This document shows, one piece after another, positions 1 through 4,286 of a stretch of DNA of 6,716 nt. The position numbers were made by a program, and so were the translations under genes. The DNA comes from an uncultured Campylobacter sp. (GTDB taxonomy: Bacteria > Campylobacterota > Campylobacteria > Campylobacterales > Campylobacteraceae), in contig CALCKS010000070.1 of the NCBI GenBank assembly GCA_937965895.1, positions 1 through 6,716 on the forward strand. Reading direction: 5' to 3'. The notes beneath the pieces are model-generated. The model had not been told where the DNA came from, searched no databases, and worked only from the letters and a program-made list of their open reading frames with translations. Each line of letters begins with the position of its first letter. The first letter of the stretch is position 1.

Positions 1-1111
1 TTATCTCAAATTTAGACTGCTGATTGCTGCCGTCGCCGTAGCTCCAGCCCGTTATCCTGCCTCTGCTATCGGTTACGACCGATTTTACGCGTGCGGCGTA
101 GTCTTTAGCTTGCGTAGCGATAGTCGAGGCGTTGTCTATTTTTACGTTTTGCCCGCTTACGGACGCGTTAAGCCTGCTTAGATCGCTCGTTATCGAGCTT
201 GTTTTTCCGTCTACTGCGCGGTTGATCTTTGTTTCTACATTGCGCATTATTTGCGTAGAAAGATTGTCCGCGTTAGGTAAAGTCGCCTTTAGCTCCTCGA
301 ATTTTTGCGCCAAAGCCTCGTCTTTGCTAGCGTAGCTTTGTTTTAATTCGTTTATGCTAGACGTTATCTCGCCGAATTTCGCGTTGATTTGTTTGATAGC
401 CTGCGCTAGCGCTTCGTTGTCGGTAGTTACGGCGACGTCCTTATTCGTAACGATAGCTTGTATCTTGTCGTTTACCGCCTTGACTTCGGTTTTTAGCTCT
501 TTTATGTCCTTAATGACGCCCTTGAGCTTATCGCGTAAATTAACATTATCAAACGTGTATTCTTTGTTTAGATAGTCCTCGATTATTTTTTCAAGCTCGG
601 TTAGATGATCCCATACGTTTACGTCTCTGCCGCTGCCGCCGCCCGTACCGCCGCTATTATTATTCCCCCCGTTATTTCCGCCGCCCACGCCCGTATTTGG
701 ACGCACCGCCCAATAATCAGGCACCAAATTAGCCCTCATATCCGCTCCTTTTACTAATTTCGCTTTACCGCGCAAAACGCAGTATTTGTCGTTATTTTTG
801 TTTCTTATCCATACGCTATACGCGTGCCAAACGCCGCCGTAGCCGTATATGTCGCTAATATCGTTTTTGAAAAACCCGCTAGGCGCGCTTTGCCATATTT
901 CGCTACCGCACCGCACCAATATTTCATTACCTCTGATCGCACCTACGCCCGTGACGTAAAACCCGACGTCGTTTTCGATATTCGTAAAAGCAACGAATAC
1001 GTCGTCGTACTCGGGATTAAATCTTATCTCCTCGCCGTTTTCGCCAGTGTATGCCGCTTGTAGGGTAAAAGCGCTATCTATGATAAAGGTTTTGTCGTAG
1101 TATAAGTTCAT
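1..1111 (-). CDS. Phage tail-tip / fibre-like protein with DUF1983-like region (3' end outside window)
   Basis: This frame is open for 370 codons from ATG 1111-1109 and continues past base 1, so the C-terminus is missing. Residues 1-135 form a beta-rich, aromatic N-terminal domain that I do not recognise. Residues 141-162 are a low-complexity Gly/Asn/Ser linker. Residues about 165-275 are charged and heptad-like (TELEKIIEDYLNKE, IKELKTEVKAVNDKI), suggesting a trimeric coiled-coil shaft. The last visible part (about 332-370: ATQAKDYAARVKSVVTDSRG, then GWSYGDGSNQQSKFEI) resembles the DUF1983 region at the end of lambda-J-like host specificity proteins, which sit at the tail tip. The start lies one base after the endolysin stop and has no good Shine-Dalgarno (nearest GGAG is about 20 bases upstream), so translation probably depends on coupling. 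The role in host recognition is inferred. The frame is very secure; the family name is moderately so. Confidence 0.85.
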   Translation of the reverse strand, partial: MNLYYDKTFIIDSAFTLQAAYTGENGEEIRFNPEYDDVFVAFTNIENDVGFYVTGVGAIRGNEILVRCGSEIWQSAPSGFFKNDISDIYGYGGVWHAYSVWIRNKNNDKYCVLRGKAKLVKGADMRANLVPDYWAVRPNTGVGGGNNGGNNNSGGTGGGSGRDVNVWDHLTELEKIIEDYLNKEYTFDNVNLRDKLKGVIKDIKELKTEVKAVNDKIQAIVTNKDVAVTTDNEALAQAIKQINAKFGEITSSINELKQSYASKDEALAQKFEELKATLPNADNLSTQIMRNVETKINRAVDGKTSSITSDLSRLNASVSGQNVKIDNASTIATQAKDYAARVKSVVTDSRGRITGWSYGDGSNQQSKFEI

Positions 1112-1112
1112 A

Positions 1113-1667
1113 CTACACCGCCAACGCTCTATTTCTCCAGCCGTTGGCGTAAATCCTAAATTTCGGATTTTTCTCGATCAGACGATTGTAGTATTCAAGC
1201 TCCGCCCGGTCAAACTGTTTGTCAAATCGCTCCTCGTCATATCTACTTATCGCCGCTAACGTCTGGTCGCCTACTATGCCGTCATTCACTACGCCTACCA
1301 ACTGTTGCGCAACTCTCACGGCGGGCTTTACGCCGACGTTCACGCCAAAGATAAACATCTCATTCGCTTTGATTTGGCTTGAAATTTCGTCGAGCCTCAT
1401 CCTATCCCAATACGCTTCTTTGTAAAATGCTCGCACCTGCGCGCGCAAATTCTCGCTAGAGTATAACGCGCGGGATATTTTCTCGATATTTCCGCCAAGA
1501 GCCACCGCGCCTAATATCTCGTCCCAACCTGCCCAGTGCGGGTGCGCGTTTTGATAAATGCCCATAAATGTCCAGCCGCTTTCGGTCGGATTTCTATCAA
1601 GCGCATCCTCGGGGCGAGAAAACTCAAGTCTCATCAATATCTGAAAAGCTTCATTAAAATTTGCCAT
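1113..1667 (-). CDS. Endolysin, GH108-type muramidase with C-terminal peptidoglycan-binding domain
   Basis: Predicted 184-aa peptidoglycan-cleaving enzyme for host lysis. Residues 1-105 match the GH108/ZliS-type lysozyme layout: LEFSRPEDALDRNPTESG followed by MGIYQ, which corresponds to the usual EGGY...DPGG.T..GI block. E15 is the candidate catalytic acid. Residues about 108-184 (GVNVGVKPAVRVAQQLVG, NDGIVGDQTLAAI, YYNRLIEKNPKFRIYANGW) match the peptidoglycan-binding domain usually fused to GH108. No signal peptide is visible, so export should need the holin encoded upstream. ATG 1667-1665 has an AAGGAG box six bases upstream, and MANFNEAF is a typical N-terminus for Campylobacter phage relatives as I recall them. 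It lies 15 bases after the interrupted NrdD-like gene and one base before the next tail gene. Length is normal for a complete enzyme. Confidence 0.9.
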   Translation of the reverse strand: MANFNEAFQILMRLEFSRPEDALDRNPTESGWTFMGIYQNAHPHWAGWDEILGAVALGGNIEKISRALYSSENLRAQVRAFYKEAYWDRMRLDEISSQIKANEMFIFGVNVGVKPAVRVAQQLVGVVNDGIVGDQTLAAISRYDEERFDKQFDRAELEYYNRLIEKNPKFRIYANGWRNRALAV

Positions 1668-1673
1668 TTTTCG

Positions 1674-1679
1674 CTCCTT
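1674..1679 (-). promoter_or_regulatory. Ribosome binding site of the endolysin gene
   Basis: AAGGAG on the minus strand with a six-base spacer to ATG 1667. It starts only a few bases after the TAA at 1685-1683 that closes the second half of the NrdD-like gene. Endolysin translation therefore has its own strong site and need not depend on the broken gene upstream. Confidence 0.8.
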
Positions 1680-1820
1680 GTGTTAATTTTTTTTAGATTT
1701 TTTTACGCATTTTTCTGACGCGTTAAAATTTTGCTCGAAAAATACGCGCTCCTTATGCTCGCCCTTTTTGCCGATATTAAAGCCCTCGACGGGTCTGTGG
1801 TATTTTTTACCCCATCGCTC

Positions 1821-1840
1821 GCATCGCTTGCGCGATATGC
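1821..1840 (-). repeat. GCAA-loop hairpin with a 2-base bulge inside the insert
   Basis: On the minus strand, GCATATCGC can pair with GCGATGC across a GCAA loop, with AT bulged on the 5' side. GCAA belongs to the GNRA tetraloop class that stabilises RNA hairpins. Seen directly; its significance is uncertain. Confidence 0.45.
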
Positions 1841-1861
1841 TCCGCTCACTCGCTCACGCAC

Positions 1862-1883
1862 GGACGACGAGCAGTCGTCGTCC
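1862..1883. repeat. Perfect inverted repeat (9-bp stem, 4-base loop)
   Basis: GGACGACGA and TCGTCGTCC flank a four-base loop (GCAG on plus, CTGC on minus). The stem is perfect and GC-rich. Neither strand shows a T run after it, so it is not a Rho-independent terminator. It lies in the insert just after the TAG that ends the first half of the NrdD-like frame. Confidence 0.75.
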
Positions 1884-1897
1884 TCTAAAGGCGCTCG

Positions 1898-1906
1898 CCC
1901 CCCCCC
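1898..1906 (-). repeat. Nine-G homopolymer tract inside the NrdD-like reading frame
   Basis: Nine consecutive Gs on the minus strand, the first being the G of the Met codon in RVMG. Tracts of this length in Campylobacter are often slippery contingency loci. With nine Gs the frame stops after 30 aa. One G fewer would end at a TGA about 15 codons on. One G more would open a 97-aa frame of unrelated composition to about 1703. None of these reaches the YHRP frame. Variation here is inferred, not seen. Confidence 0.7.
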
Positions 1907-1966
1907 ATTACTCGGCTCCATACGGTGCATTTCGTGCGCTGCGTCTGTACCGCCTGCAATATCTCG

Positions 1967-2332
1967 CTATTTGTCATCTTCTCGCTCCTCGTGTCTAAAA
2001 CTTCCGCCGTAGTCCCCGTAGTCGTAGCTATTGCCGTTTAGTCCTTCTATCTTTTTTTCTACGGCTTTGTCTATCATCGCGGTAGCCCACTCCGCGCCTC
2101 TCCACGCGAAAAACCCGCCGACTGCTAGCGAAAATTTAGGCGCTTGCGTGAAGTAAAACGTCGTTTCATACGCTAGCCAACATACAAACATCGAGCTAGC
2201 CGTACCTACGACTAAATTTACAAGCCTTTGCGCGCCCTTTTTGCCGCTATTTGCCATATTCAGCAGTCCGCCCACTAGCCCCACCAAAATAACCCAAAAA
2301 TAGAGCCCTATCTCCTCTATTACGTCATCCAT
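1967..2332 (-). CDS. Holin, three transmembrane segments
   Basis: Predicted 121-aa inner-membrane protein that would open the membrane to release the endolysin. Hydrophobic segments are at about 9-26 (GLYFWVILVGLVGGLLNM), 37-55 (LVNLVVGTASSMFVCWLAY) and 66-86. They are followed by a charged C-terminal tail (EEREDDK), the layout of a class I three-TM holin. I cannot assign a holin family with confidence; the lambda S-like and LydA-like (superfamily III) groups are the closest in appearance. ATG 2332-2330 follows a GGGAG box and lies nine bases after the preceding 33-aa membrane gene. Its last codons carry the ribosome binding site and start of the NrdD-like gene. Position between the spanins and endolysin supports the call. 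Confidence 0.75.
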   Translation of the reverse strand: MDDVIEEIGLYFWVILVGLVGGLLNMANSGKKGAQRLVNLVVGTASSMFVCWLAYETTFYFTQAPKFSLAVGGFFAWRGAEWATAMIDKAVEKKIEGLNGNSYDYGDYGGSFRHEEREDDK

Positions 2333-2341
2333 TTTTCTCCC

Positions 2342-2443
2342 TCACTTCGTGACTAGCCACATTAGCAAGATTGATAAAACGATCTCGATAATAGCCTTTT
2401 TGCTTAGCCAAAATTTTCTAGCTCTAGTCGCCAACTCTATCAT
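2342..2443 (-). CDS. 33-aa single-TM membrane peptide in the lysis cassette
   Basis: This short gene runs from ATG 2443-2441 to TGA 2344-2342. The peptide has a basic N-terminal part (MIELATRARKFWLSKKA) followed by one hydrophobic helix (IIEIVLSILLMWLV) and a TK end, consistent with an N-in membrane peptide. AAGGGG lies seven bases before the start. It overlaps the o-spanin by 20 bases in another frame and is followed nine bases later by the holin. Position suggests a holin partner or antiholin, but no family is recognised. The tight fit and good start signal make the gene likely real. Confidence 0.6.
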   Translation of the reverse strand: MIELATRARKFWLSKKAIIEIVLSILLMWLVTK

Positions 2444-2675
2444 CTACGCACCCCTTTAAAAGTTCCTCGCAGGTTTTGAAATACTCCATTAGCTCGCGCG
2501 CGCTTTGTGGGTCGTTTGCCTCGAATTTCGGCTTTTGGGGCATTTTCGCAAGGCACGCAACGGGCGTTCTCACTTCTTGATAGACTGTCTTTGTGATGAT
2601 TTGCGGCTCTTTGGCGCAACCGCCGAAAAATAGCGCGCAAATAGCTATCGTTACGGCTTTATTTGCCTGCTTCAT
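2424..2675 (-). CDS. Outer-membrane spanin subunit (Rz1-like lipoprotein)
   Basis: Predicted 83-aa o-spanin, which with the i-spanin upstream would fuse inner and outer membranes at the last step of lysis. The N-terminus is a lipoprotein signal: basic start, hydrophobic stretch TIAICALFF, and a lipobox-like FGGC with C20 as the lipidated residue. F at -3 is less usual than L. The mature part holds TKTVYQEVRTPVACLAKMP, a Pro-containing stretch typical of Rz1-type proteins in this host group, then a helical EYFKTCEELLKGC segment. ATG 2675-2673 has GAGGAG seven bases upstream, inside the last codons of the i-spanin gene. The overlap with that gene is 17 bases in a different frame. It also overlaps the 33-aa membrane gene by 20 bases. 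Confidence 0.8.
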   Translation of the reverse strand: MKQANKAVTIAICALFFGGCAKEPQIITKTVYQEVRTPVACLAKMPQKPKFEANDPQSARELMEYFKTCEELLKGCVDDRVGD

Positions 2676-3039
2676 TTATCAGCTCCTCGTAAAATTTGAG
2701 TTTCTTTTCGCACTCTGCGTCCTTAACCGGCACTTCTATCTTTTTAAATTTCGTCACTACGCGCTCCTGCGTCGCCACTACATCGGGCGGCTTTACGGTT
2801 AGCGCCTTGATTTTCTCGTTTTGAAAATCTATGCGCGCATTGCACTCGCTTAGATTTGCCGCCGAGATTTGCAGGTTTGCTTCTTTTATTGCTAACTCTT
2901 TTTGCGCCTGAGCTAGCTCCGCTTTTGCGTCCTTTATGTCGCTTTTTAGCTTCCAAATTTCAACCCCAAGCCCTAGCATTACGCCCGCAAGAGCGCCGAT
3001 TACGATTAGCCAAAGCTTGTTTGCGATTAGAAAATTCAT
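2659..3039 (-). CDS. Inner-membrane spanin subunit (Rz-like)
   Basis: Predicted 126-aa i-spanin. The N-terminus has one membrane anchor (residues about 9-26, LWLIVIGALAGVMLGLGV), followed by a heptad-rich helix (IKDAKAELAQAQKELAIKEA, to about residue 62). A periplasmic C-terminal part with VTKFKKIEVPVKDAECEKKL would meet the lipoprotein partner. ATG 3039-3037 is preferred over the GTG one codon upstream because it has an AGGGGG box at proper spacing and forms TGATG with the preceding 27-aa gene. The partner lipoprotein gene starts inside its 3' end. Topology, size and the adjacent lipoprotein support the call; primary sequence of spanins is poorly conserved. Confidence 0.8.
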   Translation of the reverse strand: MNFLIANKLWLIVIGALAGVMLGLGVEIWKLKSDIKDAKAELAQAQKELAIKEANLQISAANLSECNARIDFQNEKIKALTVKPPDVVATQERVVTKFKKIEVPVKDAECEKKLKFYEELINEAGK

Positions 3040-3122
3040 CACGCCCCCTTTAGCATTTTTGCGGCAAGCACGACGATCAAAATTACCGCCGCGATAATCG
3101 CAAATTTGACCGCCGAACTCAT
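3039..3122 (-). CDS. 27-aa single-TM membrane peptide
   Basis: A very short gene runs from ATG 3122-3120 to TGA 3041-3039. The peptide is almost entirely one hydrophobic helix (FAIIAAVILIVVLAA), with MSSAVK before it and KMLKGA after. An AAGGAT box lies about seven bases before the start. The start overlaps the preceding gene's stop as ATGA, and its own stop overlaps the i-spanin start as TGATG. This double coupling argues for a real gene. A holin-like or regulatory membrane peptide is plausible from position at the head of the lysis genes, but no family is recognised. Confidence 0.6.
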   Translation of the reverse strand: MSSAVKFAIIAAVILIVVLAAKMLKGA

Positions 3123-3727
3123 TGTTTTATCCTTTTAAACGGATTTACCGCCCAAACCGTCTGGAGTATCTTTTTGTCGTTCTCGTCCATATACGTGTGC
3201 TTGTTATCCTCGCGCATACCGACTACGTCCATCAGTTTCCATCCGACGTAAATGCGGCAATAAAAGCCGCTTAAAAAGCCTTTATATCTTATCTCGCGGT
3301 AGTAGCCAAAACGCTCCGTCCCGTCTTTCATCTTGCATGTTACGAGGCACTCGGTTGATTTTTGCCCTTTGTTGTATGTTGCTAGCGCGTCGCCTTGAGT
3401 GCGCACCGTGTTTGAGTCTATGTCCTCTACTCGCACGCCCAAGTATTTCGCGCTAAATACGCCTATGCGGTTGCGATACAACCAACAAAGGCGCGCAAAA
3501 AACGTGCGATTTTTGCCGTTTGGGAAATGCTCGTTTTTCCACCCATCATCGCCGTTTATGCCGTAATCATTTTCATCAAACCACGCTGCCCATTTAGGCA
3601 AATTCTCACTTTTCTCATCGCAAGCTAGCAGAGCGATAGGCACTACGATAAAATGCAGTATTTCGACTGGAAGTTCGATAGCTACGTTTTTAAGAATTTG
3701 CAGCTTTTGTTTTTGGTTTAGTCTCAT
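3119..3727 (-). CDS. Conserved phage protein of unknown function (possibly DUF7338)
   Basis: Predicted 202-aa protein. It has a hydrophobic N-terminal segment (residues about 17-35, IELPVEILHFIVVPIALLA), then an acidic/aromatic block (LPKWAAWFDENDYGINGDDG). A Trp/Arg-rich core (RLCWLYRNRIGVF) follows, then a segment with GYYREIRYKGFLSGFYCRIYVGWKL. I recall similar proteins of this size near phage lysis genes, and think the family is DUF7338, but am not certain. Membrane association through the N-terminal segment is plausible. ATG 3727-3725 has a GAGG box upstream and overlaps the Cys-rich gene by 38 bases in another frame. Its stop overlaps the 27-aa gene start. Function unknown. Confidence 0.7.
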   Translation of the reverse strand: MRLNQKQKLQILKNVAIELPVEILHFIVVPIALLACDEKSENLPKWAAWFDENDYGINGDDGWKNEHFPNGKNRTFFARLCWLYRNRIGVFSAKYLGVRVEDIDSNTVRTQGDALATYNKGQKSTECLVTCKMKDGTERFGYYREIRYKGFLSGFYCRIYVGWKLMDVVGMREDNKHTYMDENDKKILQTVWAVNPFKRIKQ

Positions 3728-3839
3728 CTTTTACCTCTGTCTTATACTTAGGGCACTTAGGACACTCGCTCCAAGTGCAATTATTATCTTTATCAAGCCT
3801 TGATGCGCACACTTCACATCTTTTTATTCTTACTTTCAT
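3690..3839 (-). CDS. 49-aa cysteine-rich, zinc-ribbon-like protein
   Basis: Five cysteines lie at C8-x2-C11, C21 and C26-x2-C29 (CEVCASRLDKDNNC, then SECPKC), a spacing that suggests a small zinc-binding knuckle. A Lys-rich tail follows (EVKDETKPKTKAANS). The frame is open to an upstream ATG at 3923, but ATG 3839-3837 is chosen because AGGAG lies five bases before it and the longer version would overlap the 30-aa membrane gene. Base composition is AT-rich, near 30% GC, unlike the lysis genes downstream. No specific family is recognised. A Com-like role, as for the zinc-binding regulator in Mu-like phages, is possible but cannot be shown. Confidence 0.6.
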   Translation of the reverse strand: MKVRIKRCEVCASRLDKDNNCTWSECPKCPKYKTEVKDETKPKTKAANS

Positions 3840-3844
3840 CTTTT

Positions 3845-3849
3845 CTCCT
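3845..3849 (-). promoter_or_regulatory. Ribosome binding site deciding the start of the Cys-rich gene
   Basis: AGGAG on the minus strand with a five-base spacer to ATG 3839. It overlaps the TAG (3850-3848) of the 30-aa membrane gene. This favours a 49-aa product over the 77-aa version that would begin at 3923. Confidence 0.7.
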
Positions 3850-3940
3850 ATATAGATAAGTTCATTTTCCATATTATGTATCCTAAGCATATTAGGACAC
3901 CTATAATTAGTGATATTCCACAAGCTATTAAATAGCTCAT
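3848..3940 (-). CDS. 30-aa single-TM membrane peptide
   Basis: A short gene runs from ATG 3940-3938 to TAG 3850-3848. The peptide starts MSYLIACGISLIIGVLICLG and ends with YIIWKMNLSI: one hydrophobic helix from the third residue on, with a single Lys near the C-terminus. Its ATG overlaps the TGA of the preceding coiled-coil gene (ATGA), with GAGGAG about nine bases upstream. It ends eight bases before the Cys-rich gene. Function unknown; the position differs from the lysis cassette, so it may not be a holin. The region is AT-rich (about 30% GC). Confidence 0.6.
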   Translation of the reverse strand: MSYLIACGISLIIGVLICLGYIIWKMNLSI

Positions 3941-4275
3941 TTTCTTAGCTCCTCTCTTTGCACTATTAGCTCTTTTAACTCCACCCTTAAGCTCTCTAAT
4001 ACGGCAGTGTTACCGATAATAAGAGCATGCTTTATATCATCTTCGCATTCTTTTATCTGCTTTTCGAGCTCGGCTAGTTCATCTCGCTTTGGTTCCGTTT
4101 CTATCCTGAGTAGTTTTTTATTTTTTGTATCTACACTATTTGCATTTTCGTTTAGAGCTCTTAGCCAGTCCTCGTCCGATATTTCAATATTAGGCGTTGG
4201 GATAGTATCGTGGATTTCGTCATCGTAGTAGCCTAGAAGCGTTTTTTCTTTTTCGTCGTAGTGTGCGTATTTCAT
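3937..4275 (-). CDS. Tail-fibre-associated protein with C-terminal coiled coil
   Basis: Predicted 112-aa protein directly after the tail fibre gene. Residues 1-50 (HYDEKEKTLLGYYDDEIHD, then IPTPNIEISDEDW and VDTKNKKLL) follow a pattern common in small proteins encoded after phage tail fibres, many annotated as fibre assembly or DUF4376-like. Residues about 60-112 are heptad-rich (ELAELEKQIKECEDDIKHAL, ELKELIVQREELRK) and likely form a coiled coil. The start at 4275 is chosen over an in-frame upstream start at 4308 because AAGGAG sits five bases before it and the longer form would run back into the fibre gene. A chaperone role for the fibre is inferred from position only. Confidence 0.7.
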   Translation of the reverse strand: MKYAHYDEKEKTLLGYYDDEIHDTIPTPNIEISDEDWLRALNENANSVDTKNKKLLRIETEPKRDELAELEKQIKECEDDIKHALIIGNTAVLESLRVELKELIVQREELRK

Positions 4276-4280
4276 AGTTT

Positions 4281-4286
4281 CTCCTT
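4281..4286 (-). promoter_or_regulatory. Ribosome binding site deciding the start of the fibre-associated gene
   Basis: AAGGAG on the minus strand with a five-base spacer to ATG 4275. It lies in the 11-base gap after the tail fibre stop (TAA 4289-4287), which rules in the shorter 112-aa product. Confidence 0.75.

Larger units (their letters stand above)
1803..1902 (-). other. 100-base GC-rich structured insert splitting the NrdD-like gene
   Basis: This is the segment that must be removed to join RVMG to YHRP in frame. Because of the G run, its left boundary can slide by a few bases. Contents, read on the minus strand: the end of a nine-G run, a CGAGCGCC stretch, TAG, a perfect 9-bp hairpin (1862-1883), a GTGAGCGAGTGAGCGGAGC stretch, a GCAA-loop hairpin (1821-1840), then GATGGGGTAAAAAA. 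ATGGGG occurs both just before the insert (1908-1903) and near its end (1815-1810). No protein-coding capacity is evident. At 100 bases it is far shorter than group I or group II introns. It could be a small palindromic mobile element, a decayed element, or a bypass or splicing unit. Confidence 0.6.
1683..1977 (-). pseudogene. Interrupted mini-gene for a glycyl-radical (NrdD C-terminus-like) domain
   Basis: First half: ATG 1977-1975, with GAGGAG seven bases upstream and an 11-base overlap with the holin end, encodes MTNSEILQAVQTQ then RTKCTVWSRVMG. Second half: 1802-1683 encodes YHRPVEGFNIGKKGEHKER, then VFFEQNF and a Lys-rich tail, ending in TAA. Joined, they give a 64-aa protein matching the C-terminal glycyl-radical motif of anaerobic ribonucleoside-triphosphate reductase; E. 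coli NrdD ends with RVCGYLG...FNAGKQEE, and the Gly of RVxGY carries the radical. The halves are in different frames, with 100 bases (1803-1902) between them, right after the glycine codon. As written, translation adds GGERL and stops at TAG 1887-1885, giving 30 aa. No ATG, GTG or TTG precedes the second half in its frame after the TGA, so it cannot start independently. Either the gene is dead, or the insert is removed or bypassed. The role of a stand-alone NrdD tail in a phage is unknown; repair of oxygen-damaged NrdD, as GrcA/YfiD does for PFL, is only an analogy. Confidence 0.75.

Noticed and set aside
824..1063. Plus-strand 79-codon frame opposite the tail-tip-like gene
   Set aside because: It lies fully within a long minus-strand coding frame with coherent protein features and has no domain of its own.
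1821..1840. Group II intron domain V-like hairpin with GNRA loop
   Set aside because: The stem is too short, the bulge is on the 5' rather than the 3' side, and the AGC triad layout and the GUGYG...AY intron ends are missing. A 100-base insert is also far too small.
1862..1883. Rho-independent terminator
   Set aside because: The hairpin is strong, but no T run follows it on either strand.
1703..1930. 75-codon minus-strand open frame through the insert
   Set aside because: It lacks a ribosome binding site, reads the NrdD-like halves in a wrong frame, and has low-complexity Ser/Arg/Asp composition. It is a shadow frame, reachable only if the G run gained one base.
1731..2012. Plus-strand open frames over the intergenic-looking stretch
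   Set aside because: They oppose the whole operon, have no start signals or recognisable domains, and arise because the GC-rich insert has few stops.
3840..3923. N-terminal extension of the Cys-rich protein to an ATG at 3923
   Set aside because: It overlaps the 30-aa membrane gene in another frame and lacks a ribosome binding site, while ATG 3839 has AGGAG at ideal spacing.
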